Origin: UBA4656 sp002405525
Lineage (GTDB): Bacteria; Pseudomonadota; Gammaproteobacteria; Xanthomonadales; Ahniellaceae
Direction of reading: 5' to 3'
DNA length: 41,351 nucleotides
NCBI GenBank assembly: GCA_036723735.1
Contig: DAIMGT010000030.1
Coordinates: 1 to 41,351, forward strand
Shown piece by piece: positions 26,006 through 37,035 of the stretch (its first letter is position 1; each line of letters starts with the position of its first letter). A model generated the notes under the pieces. That model made no database searches. It had not been told where the DNA came from and was given only the letters and a program-made list of their open reading frames with translations. A program made the translations under genes and the position numbers.

Positions 26006-28273
26006 TCACGCCACGGTGGCCGGCTCCTCCGCCGGCTCGACGTCGGTGACGATCTTGCCCTCGCGCACGTCGATGCTCACCCGTCCGCCGTTGACCAGCC
26101 GGCCGAACAGCAGCTCGTCGGCCAGCGGGCGCTTGACGTGCTCCTGGATCACGCGCGCCATCGGGCGCGCGCCCATCGCCGGGTCGAAGCCGTTGTCCGC
26201 CAGCCACTGGCGGGCCTCCGGAGTGGCGGATACCTGCACGTGCTTGTCCTGCAACTGGGTCTCCAGTTCGATCAGGAACTTGTCGACCACGCGCAGGATG
26301 TGCTCGAAGTCGAGCGAGGCGAACTGAATCACTGCGTCGAGCCGGTTGCGGAACTCCGGGGTGAAGGTGCGGCGGATGACCTCCATCGCGTCGGTGGAGT
26401 GGTCCTGGCGGGTGAACCCGATGCTGCGCCGCGAGGCCTGGGCGGCGCCGGCATTGGTGGTCATCACCACGATCACGTTCTTGAAGTTCGCCTCGCGGCC
26501 GTTGGTGTCGGTGAGCGCGCCGCGGTCCATCACCTGCAGCAGGATGTTGAACACGTCCGGGTGCGCCTTCTCGATCTCGTCGAGCAGCAGCACGCAGTGG
26601 GGGTGCTTGGTGACCTGCTCGGTCAGCAGGCCGCCCTGGTCGAAGCCGACGTAGCCCGGGGGCGCGCCGATCAGACGCGAGACGGAGTGCGCCTCCATGT
26701 ACTCCGACATGTCGAACCGGATCAGCTCGATACCGAGCTGCATGGCGAGCTGGCGGGTCACTTCGGTCTTGCCGACACCGGTGGGGCCGGCGAACAGGAA
26801 GCAGCCGATCGGCTTATTGGGGTTAGCCAGCCCGGAGCGCGCCATCTTGATCGCCGACGCGAGGGTCGCGATCGCGGCATCCTGGCCGAACACCACCATC
26901 TTCAGGTTGCGGTCGAGGTTGCGCAGCACGTCCTTGTCGGAGGCGCTGACCTGCTTGGGCGGGATGCGCGCCATCTTGGCCACGATGTACTCGATCTCGG
27001 GCACGTCAACGACCAGCTTGCGGGCTTCCTCCGGCATCAGGCGCTGGCGCGCACCGGCTTCGTCGATCACGTCGATCGCCTTGTCGGGCAGCAGGCGGTC
27101 GCCGATGTGCTTGACCGACAGGTCGACCGCGGCCTTGAGCGCATCGCCGGTGTACTCCACCTGGTGGTGCTGCTCGAAACGCGACTTGAGGCCCTTGAGG
27201 ATCTCGATCGCCTCGGCGATCGACGGCTCGACGACATCGATCTTCTGGAAGCGGCGCGCCAGGGCGCGATCCTTCTCGAACACCGACCGGAACTCCTGGA
27301 AGGTGGTCGAGCCGATGCAGCGCAGTTCGCCGGACGCGAGCACGGGCTTGATCAGGTTGGAGGCATCCATGGTGCCGCCGGAGGCCGAGCCCGCGCCGAT
27401 GATGGTGTGGATCTCGTCGATGAACAGGATCGCGTGCGGCTGCTGCTTCAACTGCGCGAGCACCGCCTTCAGGCGTTTTTCGAAGTCGCCGCGGTACTTG
27501 GTGCCGGCGACCAGCGCGCCGAGGTCGAGCGAGTAGATCACGCAGTGGGCGAGCAGTTCCGGAACCTGGCCGTCGACGATGCGCTTGGCCAGGCCCTCGG
27601 CGAGCGCAGTCTTGCCGACACCGGCCTCGCCGACATACAGCGGGTTGTTCTTCCGGCGGCGACACAGGACCTGGACCGTGCGCTCCAGTTCGTCGGCGCG
27701 CCCGATCAGCGGGTCGATCTTGCCCTGGCGGGCCAGATCATTCAGGTTGCTCGCATACTCGCCCAGCGGGTTGCTGCGGCCTTCGGCGCTGTCCTCGCCT
27801 TCCTTGGACGAGGGCTCCTCCGGTTTGGCGGGTTCCTGGCCGATCTTGGCCGTGCCGTGCGAGATGTAGTTGACAATGTCCAGCCGGCTGACGTCCTGCT
27901 GGCCGAGGAAGTACACCGCGTGGCTGTCCTTCTCGCTGAAGATCGCGACCAGCACGTTCGCGCCGGTCACTTCCTTTCGCCCGGAAGACTGCACGTGGTA
28001 CACCGCACGCTGCAGCACGCGCTGGAAACCGAGCGTGGGCTGGGTGTCGCGCTCGTCGCCGGCGGGCAACACCGGCACTGTCTCGGCGATGATCGCCCGC
28101 AGGTCCGCGCCGAGCCGGCCGAGATCCGCGCCGCAGGCGCGCAGCACCGCCGCCGCCGACGGATTGTCGAGCAGCGACATCAGCAGGTGCTCGACGGTCA
28201 TGAACTCATGCCGGCGCTCCCGCGCCTCCTTGTAGCACTGGCCGATGGTGAGCTCGAGGTCCTTGCTGAACAT
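26006..28273 (-). CDS. clpA: ATP-dependent Clp protease ATPase subunit ClpA
   Basis: Hsp100 unfoldase of 755 aa that feeds substrates, including N-degron proteins brought by ClpS, to ClpP. The N-domain starts MFSKDLELTIGQCYKEARER. D1 has Walker A GEAGVGKTA and Walker B AILFIDEIHTIIGAG; D2 has GPTGVGKTE and VLLLDEIEKAHPDVFN. The ClpP-contact loop reads IGF rather than the IGL of E. coli, in RRSIGFTRQDHSTDAM. ATG 28273 was preferred to the in-frame GTG 28282 because GAGG lies 8 nt upstream and the family N-terminus fits. It follows clpS by 42 bp, as in other Gammaproteobacteria. clpP is not in the window. Confidence 0.97.
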   Translation of the reverse strand: MFSKDLELTIGQCYKEARERRHEFMTVEHLLMSLLDNPSAAAVLRACGADLGRLGADLRAIIAETVPVLPAGDERDTQPTLGFQRVLQRAVYHVQSSGRKEVTGANVLVAIFSEKDSHAVYFLGQQDVSRLDIVNYISHGTAKIGQEPAKPEEPSSKEGEDSAEGRSNPLGEYASNLNDLARQGKIDPLIGRADELERTVQVLCRRRKNNPLYVGEAGVGKTALAEGLAKRIVDGQVPELLAHCVIYSLDLGALVAGTKYRGDFEKRLKAVLAQLKQQPHAILFIDEIHTIIGAGSASGGTMDASNLIKPVLASGELRCIGSTTFQEFRSVFEKDRALARRFQKIDVVEPSIAEAIEILKGLKSRFEQHHQVEYTGDALKAAVDLSVKHIGDRLLPDKAIDVIDEAGARQRLMPEEARKLVVDVPEIEYIVAKMARIPPKQVSASDKDVLRNLDRNLKMVVFGQDAAIATLASAIKMARSGLANPNKPIGCFLFAGPTGVGKTEVTRQLAMQLGIELIRFDMSEYMEAHSVSRLIGAPPGYVGFDQGGLLTEQVTKHPHCVLLLDEIEKAHPDVFNILLQVMDRGALTDTNGREANFKNVIVVMTTNAGAAQASRRSIGFTRQDHSTDAMEVIRRTFTPEFRNRLDAVIQFASLDFEHILRVVDKFLIELETQLQDKHVQVSATPEARQWLADNGFDPAMGARPMARVIQEHVKRPLADELLFGRLVNGGRVSIDVREGKIVTDVEPAEEPATVA

Positions 28274-28315
28274 GGCTGCCACCTCATCAGGGATCGGGTG
28301 CCGCGGGTCCGCCGT

Positions 28316-28669
28316 TCACAGCTTTTCCATGGTGCAGAGTAGCGGATGCTGGTGCGAGCGGGAGAATTCGTTGACCTGGGTGACCTTGGTCTCGGCCACC
28401 TCGCGGGTGAACACGCCGCACACGCCCTTGCCGCGCGTGTGCACGTGGAGCATGACCTGGGTCGCCTTCTGCCGGTCCATCGCGAAGAACGTCTCCAGCA
28501 CCGAAACCACGAACTCCATCGGCGTGTAATCGTCGTTCAGCAGCAGCACCTGGTACAGCGGCGGCTTTTCCAGCCCCGGCCGCACCTCTTCGACCGCGAG
28601 GCCGCGATCGGGCTCGGCCTCCGGGCGCTCGGGCGTGCCGCTGGCGGCGACGGAGAAGAATCGTTCCAT
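28316..28669 (-). CDS. clpS: ATP-dependent Clp protease adaptor ClpS
   Basis: N-recognin of 117 aa that binds proteins with N-terminal Leu, Phe, Tyr or Trp and delivers them to ClpA. A flexible N-terminal tail (1-35) precedes the core with LYQVLLLNDDYTPMEFVV, LETFFAMDRQKATQVMLHVH and GVCGVFTREVAETKVTQV. The conserved DDYTPMEF residues line the binding pocket in the family. No Shine-Dalgarno precedes the ATG; instead a TATAAT ends 8 nt before it, so the mRNA may be leaderless or nearly so. The tail is somewhat longer than the E. coli one (106 aa total). Confidence 0.96.
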   Translation of the reverse strand: MERFFSVAASGTPERPEAEPDRGLAVEEVRPGLEKPPLYQVLLLNDDYTPMEFVVSVLETFFAMDRQKATQVMLHVHTRGKGVCGVFTREVAETKVTQVNEFSRSHQHPLLCTMEKL

Positions 28670-28677
28670 GGGCCATG

Positions 28678-28683
28678 ATTATA
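28678..28683 (-). promoter_or_regulatory. -10 box of clpS
   Basis: TATAAT (minus strand, 28683-28678) is a perfect -10 consensus. The clpS ATG begins at 28669, 8 nt after it, so transcription would start at or within a few bases of the start codon. A convincing -35 at 16-18 bp was not found. Confidence 0.45.
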
Positions 28684-28754
28684 AAGGGGCTGCGCCGAGG
28701 AACGATGAAGGATCGGACAATGGACGGAACCAGCCGATCCGGGCACCATCTCGC

Positions 28755-29264
28755 ATGTTGAATGTGTGGGGTCGTCCGCCCCGGGGTGCAAGAGTCGTGC
28801 GCAGCATCACCACCGCCATCCTGCTGCTGGTCGCCGCCGGCGCCTCGGCCGCGCCGGAGGCCGACCGTCGATTGACCAAAGCCCTCGACCGCGCGCGCCT
28901 GACCCACGAAGTCGACGGCCAGGGGGACATCCGAGTGTCCTTTCTCACTGGCGAGGGCCGCAGCCAGATGGTCGTGGTGCGTTCGGCAACCACCGCGTTC
29001 GGCAGCCTCGACATGCGGGAGCTGGTTTCGGCGGCCTACCGCAGCGCGACGATGGCGCTGCCGGGCGAGGTCGCCAACCGGCTGCTCGATTTGAATGCAC
29101 GCGCGCGTATGGGCGGCTGGTCGCGCCAGGGCCCGATGGCGGTGCTGATCACACGCATCCCGGCGCAAGCCGATGCGAAGGAACTCGCGGATGCGCTGGA
29201 GTACACCGCGCGCGCGGCCGACGCAGCCGAACGGGAACTCAACGGCGGCAAGGACGAATACTGA
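28755..29264 (+). CDS. small exported protein of unknown function
   Basis: 169 aa with a probable Sec signal peptide (RSITTAILLLVAAGASA, cleavage before APEAD). The mature part is a small alpha/beta protein with EADRRLTKALDRARLTHEVD, IRVSFLTGEGRSQMVVVRSA, ANRLLDLNARARMGGWSRQG and an acidic, Glu/Ala-rich C-terminal helix. The pattern vaguely recalls YbjN / CesT-fold proteins, but no family can be asserted. ATG 28755 has no clear ribosome-binding site; GTG 28797 is an alternative giving a shorter signal peptide. Its stop overlaps the nudJ start by 1 bp (TGATG), so it is the first gene of the nudJ-mnmA-hflD operon, divergent from clpS. Confidence 0.7.
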   Translation: MLNVWGRPPRGARVVRSITTAILLLVAAGASAAPEADRRLTKALDRARLTHEVDGQGDIRVSFLTGEGRSQMVVVRSATTAFGSLDMRELVSAAYRSATMALPGEVANRLLDLNARARMGGWSRQGPMAVLITRIPAQADAKELADALEYTARAADAAERELNGGKDEY

Positions 29265-29743
29265 TGGCGCACGCCCCGGGCGGAGCGAGGCCGACCCCGC
29301 TGCCAGTGGTCACCGTGGCCACGGTGGTCGAGGACGACGGCCGCTTTCTGTTCGTCGAGGAGCGGATCCGCGGCGAACTGGTTCTCAACCAGCCGGCAGG
29401 CCACCTCGATCCGGGCGAAGGCCTGGTCGAGGCGGCAGTGCGCGAGACCCTGGAGGAAACCGCGTGGCGCGTCGAGGCACGGGCGCTGGTCGGCGTGCAC
29501 CAGTGGCGCAGCCCCGGCGACGGCGTGGAGTTCGTGCGCTTCACCTTCGCCGCTGTGCCGGTCGGCGAGGAGCGCGGCCGCGCGCTCGACACGGGCATCG
29601 AACGCGCGCTGTGGCTGCGCCGCGGCGAGGTCGCCGCGCAGCCCGCGCGCCCGCGCAGCCCGCTGGTCCTGCACACGCTCGACGACTATCTGGCCGGCGC
29701 GCGCTGGCCGCTGTCGCTGGTCCATCGACTGGCAGCGGGCTGA
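29264..29743 (+). CDS. nudJ: Nudix hydrolase, NudJ-type phosphatase
   Basis: 159 aa Nudix protein. The Nudix box is GHLDPGEGLVEAAVRETLEE, continuing TAWRV, matching Gx5Ex7REx2EE with Ala in place of the usual Gly near its end. E. coli NudJ (YmfB) hydrolyses nucleoside tri- and diphosphates and thiamine pyrophosphate precursors, and its gene likewise precedes mnmA and hflD; assignment as NudJ rests on this synteny plus the box and length. It is translationally coupled to the preceding gene (TGATG) and ends 7 bp before mnmA. Confidence 0.88.
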   Translation: MAHAPGGARPTPLPVVTVATVVEDDGRFLFVEERIRGELVLNQPAGHLDPGEGLVEAAVRETLEETAWRVEARALVGVHQWRSPGDGVEFVRFTFAAVPVGEERGRALDTGIERALWLRRGEVAAQPARPRSPLVLHTLDDYLAGARWPLSLVHRLAAG

Positions 29744-29750
29744 GCCATCG

Positions 29751-30896
29751 ATGGACGCGGCGATCACCATGGTCGGTCTGTCGGGCGGCGTCGATTCCTC
29801 CGTCGCGGCCCTGCTGCTCCGGCGGGCCGGGGATCCGGTCGGGGGCCTGTTCATGAAGAACTGGGAGGAGGACGACCGCGGTGCATGCACGGCCGAACGC
29901 GACGCCGCCGATGCCGAGGGCGTCGCGCGCGCGCTGGGCATCCCCTTCCACAGCCGCAACTTCGCCACCGAGTACTGGGACGGCGTGTTCGAGCATTTCC
30001 TGGCCGAGCATCGAGCCGGGCGCACGCCGAACCCGGACGTGCTGTGCAACCGCGAAATCAAGTTCCGCACCTTCATCGACCATGCCCTCGACCTGGGCGC
30101 CGCGCGCATCGCCACCGGCCACTACGCGAGGATCGGCTGGCGGGCCGGTCGCGCGGTGCTGCTGCGGGCGACCGACCTCGAAAAGGATCAGTCGTACTTT
30201 CTGCACGCGGTCGGCCACCGGGCGCTGGCGCAGGCCACGTTCCCGGTCGGCCACCTGCACAAGGCGCAGGTGCGGGCGCTTGCTGCCGAGGCCGGACTCG
30301 CCACCCACGCCAAGAAGGACTCGACCGGCATCTGCTTCATCGGCGAACGCGATTTCCGCGCTTTTCTTGCCCGCTTCATCGCGCCCCGCCCGGGGCCGGT
30401 TCTGGCCGCCGACGGCAGCCTGCTCGGAGCGCACCGGGGGCTGCACTTCCACACCCTCGGCCAGCGCGGCGGCCTCGGCATCGGCGGCGTTCGCGGGCGG
30501 CCCGAGGCGCCGTGGTACGTGGTCGGCAAGGACCTTGCGCGGCAGGCGCTGGTGGTCGACCAGGACCACGACAGCCCCTGCCTGCTGGCTCGCCGCCTGC
30601 GCGCCGAGCAGCCGCATTGGGTCGCTGGCGCGCCGCCGGCAACGCGATTCGCGGCCGATGCGAAGGTGCGTTACCGTCAGCCCGACCAGCGCTGCGATGT
30701 CGCGGTGGCCGATGACGGGACGCTCGACGTGCGGTTCGATACGCCGCAGCGCGCCGTGGCGGCCGGCCAGTCCGTGGTTTTTTACGACGGTGAGGCCTGT
30801 CTCGGCGGCGCCACCATCGCAGCCACCGACGCGGCCTGGGGCGGCCTGAATGCAGCCCCTGCCCTGCCCCGGCACGCGCGATCCGAGGTCGCATGA
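29751..30896 (+). CDS. mnmA: tRNA-specific 2-thiouridylase MnmA
   Basis: Inserts sulfur at position 2 of the wobble uridine in tRNA-Lys, -Glu and -Gln, using ATP and a persulfide relay. The 381 aa protein has the PP-loop SGGVDSS (11-17), the catalytic Cys99 in NPDVLCNREIKF and the second Cys195 in STGICFIGE; LEKDQSYFLH and LGQRGGLGIGG are further family blocks. Its stop overlaps the hflD start by 4 bp (ATGA). The C-terminus is slightly longer than in E. coli (368 aa). Confidence 0.97.
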   Translation: MDAAITMVGLSGGVDSSVAALLLRRAGDPVGGLFMKNWEEDDRGACTAERDAADAEGVARALGIPFHSRNFATEYWDGVFEHFLAEHRAGRTPNPDVLCNREIKFRTFIDHALDLGAARIATGHYARIGWRAGRAVLLRATDLEKDQSYFLHAVGHRALAQATFPVGHLHKAQVRALAAEAGLATHAKKDSTGICFIGERDFRAFLARFIAPRPGPVLAADGSLLGAHRGLHFHTLGQRGGLGIGGVRGRPEAPWYVVGKDLARQALVVDQDHDSPCLLARRLRAEQPHWVAGAPPATRFAADAKVRYRQPDQRCDVAVADDGTLDVRFDTPQRAVAAGQSVVFYDGEACLGGATIAATDAAWGGLNAAPALPRHARSEVA

Positions 30897-31510
30897 GCCG
30901 CAAGGAGGACGAGGCGATCGCGCTGGCTGGCGTGCTGCAGGCGGCACGCCTGGTGGTGGACCTGGCCTACGAAGGCCGCTGCGACGCCGCCGCGCTGCGC
31001 GCCAGCATGGACAGCGTGCTGCGTATCGACGCATCCTCCGCGGCGGCGGTGTTCGGTGGCCTGGAGGGCCTGCGGCTCGGCCTCGGGCTGCTGTCCGAGG
31101 TGCTCGACGGCATCGGCCGCGAGGCGATGCCGATGCGCATCGCGGCCACCGTACTGCACCTCGAACGCAAGCTCGCGCGGCGACCGGATCTGAACGCCAG
31201 TCTGGCCCGCGGGATCGAGGCCACCGCCCGCGACCTCGGCCGCGGCGAACTGGACGATGACGGGTTGGCCGAGCGTCTCGGTCAGCTCTACGGCGAAACG
31301 CTGAGCACCCTCAAGCCGCGGGTCGTCGTGCAGGGTAACGGCGTCTTTCTCAGCCAGCCGGCGATCGTCGGCCGCATCCGCGCGGCGTTGCTGGGCGCCG
31401 TCCGCGCCGCCGTCCTGTGGCGCCAGATGGGGGGCAATCGCCTGCGTCTGCTGCTCGGCCGCCGCGGACTTGCGGCACGCGCCCGCGCCCTGCGGGCGTC
31501 CCTTCCCTGA
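30893..31510 (+). CDS. hflD: high-frequency lysogenization protein HflD homologue
   Basis: Helical cytoplasmic or membrane-associated protein of 205 aa. In E. coli it was found through its effect on lambda CII; its housekeeping role is not settled. Characteristic are AIALAGVLQAARLVVDLAYE near the N-terminus, LERKLARRPDL, and the C-terminal QPAIVGRIRAALLGAVRAAVLWRQMGG segment. It overlaps mnmA by 4 bp and is the last gene of the operon; in enterobacteria purB follows, but here acnA does. A hairpin with T-tail lies about 110 bp after its stop. Confidence 0.9.
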   Translation: MSRKEDEAIALAGVLQAARLVVDLAYEGRCDAAALRASMDSVLRIDASSAAAVFGGLEGLRLGLGLLSEVLDGIGREAMPMRIAATVLHLERKLARRPDLNASLARGIEATARDLGRGELDDDGLAERLGQLYGETLSTLKPRVVVQGNGVFLSQPAIVGRIRAALLGAVRAAVLWRQMGGNRLRLLLGRRGLAARARALRASLP

Positions 31511-31623
31511 GAGGCTGTGGAGAAACAGGCTCTCAGGCAGGCCGTGGATGGCTCGCGCGGGTCACGCACGCAAGTGCATGGTTCGGGGGAGCGAGCCCGG
31601 ACCTGTGCCGCACTCGCGACTGG

Positions 31624-31648
31624 AAAAACCCCGGGTTGTGGGTTTTTT
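31624..31648 (+). terminator. intrinsic terminator after hflD
   Basis: aaaaaccc (31624-31631) pairs with gggttttt (31640-31647) across an 8-nt loop, followed by a further t. The A/T arms would make it work in either direction. It separates the nudJ-mnmA-hflD operon from acnA. A weaker hairpin (tgagaggctg/caggctctca, one mismatch, 31508-31535) overlaps the hflD stop. Confidence 0.65.
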
Positions 31649-31688
31649 CATGGGCTCCGAGGGGCTACACGGATGTCCGCTCGATCCG

Positions 31689-31717
31689 TTCACGGCCCCG
31701 CCAGGATCGGCGATAAT
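31689..31717 (+). promoter_or_regulatory. putative sigma70 promoter of acnA
   Basis: TTCACG (31689-31694, 4/6 to -35) and GATAAT (31712-31717, 5/6 to -10) are separated by exactly 17 bp. Transcription starting near 31724 would give a leader of about 60 nt to the acnA ATG at 31785, which is preceded by GGAG. Confidence 0.5.
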
Positions 31718-31784
31718 CGACGTCGGTAACGCATCCGCGACCGATCCCGCACTCGACCGCGCCGCCCGGCGCACGGAGACCCCC

Positions 31785-34475
<2,691 letters not shown>

Positions 34476-34520
34476 GCGGCGGAAAGCGCGGCGCCCCGGC
34501 CCCGGCCCGCGGGCGCAGGT

Positions 34521-34580
34521 CTCCGGCGCCGCGGCCGCGGCCGCGGCCGCGGGCTTGTGCGGCCGGGGCCGGCCGCGGTC
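34521..34580. repeat. GC-only palindromic tract after acnA
   Basis: A run of GCGGCC hexamers (about 34531-34552) and the inverted repeat gcggccgg/ccggccgc (34559-34566 and 34569-34576) lie between the convergent acnA and lipoprotein genes. It may fold as a transcription barrier; no U-tract is present. Confidence 0.5.
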
Positions 34581-34601
34581 TAAGCAGCCGCGAGACCCGG
34601 T

Positions 34602-35150
34602 CTACAGGCGCTGCCACTCCGCCGCGTAGCAGCGCCATTCGCCGTCCTCGAGGCGCCAGCCAGAGACGATCCGCAGTCGCTCGCCGCGATCCGGCAGGAA
34701 GCGGCCGCCCGCCACCAGCGCCTCGACCGTCAGCGTCGCCCGCTCGCCGTGCAGCGCGATCTCCGGGCGACCCGTGATGACTTCGATCCGGTCCGCGCCC
34801 AGCATCTGCCCGGCCAGCACCCGGCGCAGCGTGGCGCGGTCCAGGCGCTCGCCGCCACCGGTGAAATCAGCGCTCATGAATTCGATGAAGTCGCCCGGGC
34901 GTTTTCCCTCGACCGCTTCCTCCATCTCCGCCAGCACGGCCCGGAGCCGAGCCTCGGGCCCTTGTCCGGCACAGGCCGCAAGCAGCACGAAGGGCAGGAT
35001 CGCGCAGGGGGCGTGAACCTTCGTCCGGCGCGGCTTGTCACCCTCCGGGCCGTGTGCTGGAATCCCGACGGGGCGCCGGTCGCCTGCGACGCCGCTGCGG
35101 CGCTGCAGGACGGACGATCGGACGAGGCCGAACAGAGCGAGGAATCGCAT
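34602..35150 (-). CDS. predicted lipoprotein with NTF2-like fold (start uncertain)
   Basis: The secure part is a lipoprotein signal KPRRTKVHAPCAILPFVLLA with lipobox LAAC (Cys60 of the 182 aa frame), followed by about 120 residues resembling NTF2/SnoaL-like domains (EMEEAVEGKRPGDFIEFMSA, then RIVSGWRLEDGEWRCYAAEW). The only standard start codon upstream of the signal is ATG 35150, which would add about 40 residues before the n-region, an unusual length; a non-canonical start nearer the signal, or a base error, is possible. The upstream part overlaps what must be the fadD promoter region, and the ATG shares GCATGC with the fadD ATG on the other strand. Function unknown; it lies between acnA and fadD. 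Confidence 0.6.
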   Translation of the reverse strand: MRFLALFGLVRSSVLQRRSGVAGDRRPVGIPAHGPEGDKPRRTKVHAPCAILPFVLLAACAGQGPEARLRAVLAEMEEAVEGKRPGDFIEFMSADFTGGGERLDRATLRRVLAGQMLGADRIEVITGRPEIALHGERATLTVEALVAGGRFLPDRGERLRIVSGWRLEDGEWRCYAAEWQRL

Positions 35151-36828
35151 GCGCGTCGAGAAAGTGTGGTTGGACAGCTACCCTCAGGGTACCGCGAAGG
35201 AAGTCGACGTCGATTCCTACCCTTCGGTCGCTCGGATGGTTGAGGACTCGTTCCGCAAGTTCGGCCCGCGCCCGGCCTTCGCCAACATGGGGCGCACGCT
35301 GACTTATGCCGACATCGATCGCCTCAGCGCTGCCTTCGGCAGTTTTCTGCTCGACCATCTGAAACTGAAAAAGGGCGACCGGGTGGCAATCATGCTGCCC
35401 AACGTGCTCCAGTATCCAGTCGCGCTGTTCGGCGTGCTGCGTGCCGGGCTGACGGTGGTCAACACCAATCCGATGTACACCGCGCGGGAGTTGAAGCACC
35501 AGCTCAACGATTCGGGCGCATCCGCGATCGTGGTCCTCGACAACTTCGCTTCCGTGGTTCAGGAAGTGCTGCCCGAGACCAAGGTCCGCGCGGTCGTGAC
35601 CACCGCGCTCGGGGACATGCTGGGCTTCCCGAAATCCGTGATCACCAATTTCGTTGTCAGGCACGTCAGGAAAATGGTGCCCGATTACGACATCCAGGGC
35701 GCGATCCGCTTCAATGACGCACTGCGGCGCGGCGCCGGGTCCGGGCTGGCGAAGGTCGACCTCGGGCCCGGGGACATCGCGTTCCTGCAGTACACCGGCG
35801 GCACCACCGGTGTCGCCAAGGGCGCCATGCTCACCCACCGCAACATGGTCGCCAACATGCTGCAGGTCGGCGCCTGGTTCGGGCCCGCGATCCGCGAGGG
35901 CGAGGAAGTCATGGTCACCGCGCTTCCGCTCTACCACATCTTTGCGTTGACCTGTAACTGCCTGGTGTTCATGAACGTCGGCGGACTCAACGTTCTGATC
36001 ACCAACCCGCGCGACATGGCCGGCTTCGTCAAGGAGATCTCGGGCCTCAAGTTCACTGGCATCACCGGGGTCAACACCCTGTTCAACGGGCTGCTCAACA
36101 CCCCCGGCTTCGATCAGGTGGACTTCAGCCGCCTGCACATGTCGTTCGGTGGCGGCATGGCGGTGCAGCGCGCGGTGGCGGAGCGTTGGAACAAAGTCAC
36201 CGGCTGTTCCCTCGTCGAAGGTTACGGCATGACCGAGAGCGCGCCGGTGGCGACGGTCAACATTCTCGGCGGCGAATTCACCGGATCGATCGGCGTCCCC
36301 GCGCCATCCACCGAACTGAGCATCCAGGACGACGACGGCGCGATCAAGCCCGCCGGAGAGATCGGCGAAATCTGCATCCGTGGCCCGCAGGTCATGCGTG
36401 GCTACTGGCAGCGCCCGGAGGAAACCACAAAGGTCCTCAGCGCCGATGGCTGGCTGCGGACCGGCGACATCGGTCGCATGGACGAGCGCGGCTTTTTCTA
36501 CATCGTCGATCGCAAGAAGGACATGATTCTGGTGTCCGGTTTCAACGTCTACCCGAACGAGATCGAGGATGTGATCGCCACCCATCCGGGCGTGCTCGAG
36601 GTTGCTGCGGTCGGCGTGCCGGACGACAAGTCGGGCGAGGCGGTCAAGGTGGTGATCGTCAAGAAGGACCCGGCGCTGACCGCCGACGACATCAGAGCCC
36701 ATTGCAAGGCCGAACTCACCGGCTACAAGCAGCCGCGCTTCATCGAGTTCCGCGACGCGCTGCCCAAGACCAACGTCGGCAAGATCCTGCGCCGCGAGCT
36801 GCGGGACAGTCCGCCGCGGTCGGGCTGA
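35149..36828 (+). CDS. fadD: long-chain fatty acid--CoA ligase (FadD; RpfB-like)
   Basis: 559 aa AMP-forming acyl-CoA synthetase that activates long-chain fatty acids for beta-oxidation. The N-terminal block MRVEKVWLDSYPQG is typical of FadD. The P-loop-like ATP motif is YTGGTTGVAKGAMLTHRN; also present are EGYGMTESAPVA, GWLRTGDIGRMDERGFFYIV and the C-terminal LPKTNVGKILRREL with the catalytic lysine. GAGGAA precedes the ATG. In Xanthomonas RpfB is a FadD homologue encoded next to the DSF synthase gene rpfF and involved in DSF-family signal turnover. Here no rpfF follows: dinB, on the opposite strand, comes after 207 bp. FadD function is secure; the RpfB relation rests on synteny. Confidence 0.95.
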   Translation: MRVEKVWLDSYPQGTAKEVDVDSYPSVARMVEDSFRKFGPRPAFANMGRTLTYADIDRLSAAFGSFLLDHLKLKKGDRVAIMLPNVLQYPVALFGVLRAGLTVVNTNPMYTARELKHQLNDSGASAIVVLDNFASVVQEVLPETKVRAVVTTALGDMLGFPKSVITNFVVRHVRKMVPDYDIQGAIRFNDALRRGAGSGLAKVDLGPGDIAFLQYTGGTTGVAKGAMLTHRNMVANMLQVGAWFGPAIREGEEVMVTALPLYHIFALTCNCLVFMNVGGLNVLITNPRDMAGFVKEISGLKFTGITGVNTLFNGLLNTPGFDQVDFSRLHMSFGGGMAVQRAVAERWNKVTGCSLVEGYGMTESAPVATVNILGGEFTGSIGVPAPSTELSIQDDDGAIKPAGEIGEICIRGPQVMRGYWQRPEETTKVLSADGWLRTGDIGRMDERGFFYIVDRKKDMILVSGFNVYPNEIEDVIATHPGVLEVAAVGVPDDKSGEAVKVVIVKKDPALTADDIRAHCKAELTGYKQPRFIEFRDALPKTNVGKILRRELRDSPPRSG

Positions 36829-37035
36829 CCGGACCCTGCCGTTCGCGCGGGCGGGGCAACACACCCCGGTTCGGCGCCTTCGAGCGCTGCGTGGGGTATC
36901 GGCTGCGCGGCGCAACGAGCGGCGCGCCCCCTGTGACCGGTCGCGCTGCGCATCTACGCCCGCGGCAGGCGCCCGGGCTCGGCCGATCCGCTGCACGCAG
37001 CTGCGCCGGCCCGCAGCGAGCCCCTCCTGCGGGCG
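36829..37035. other. convergent intergenic region fadD/dinB, site where rpfF would be expected
   Basis: 207 bp of GC-rich sequence between converging stops. No open frame with enoyl-CoA hydratase (RpfF) similarity, no RNA and no convincing terminator is seen. It is far too short for an rpfF gene (about 870 bp), and no remnant could be recognised by eye. Confidence 0.5.

Noticed and set aside
34529..34580. GCGGCC hexamer run as a CRISPR or functional tandem array
   Set aside because: Units are contiguous without spacers and consist of G and C only; more likely a low-complexity palindromic tract. No CRISPR array was seen anywhere in the window.
36829..37035. Possible rpfF remnant between fadD and dinB
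   Set aside because: No codon-level or motif resemblance to an enoyl-CoA hydratase fold could be seen in any frame; only the absence of the gene is claimed.
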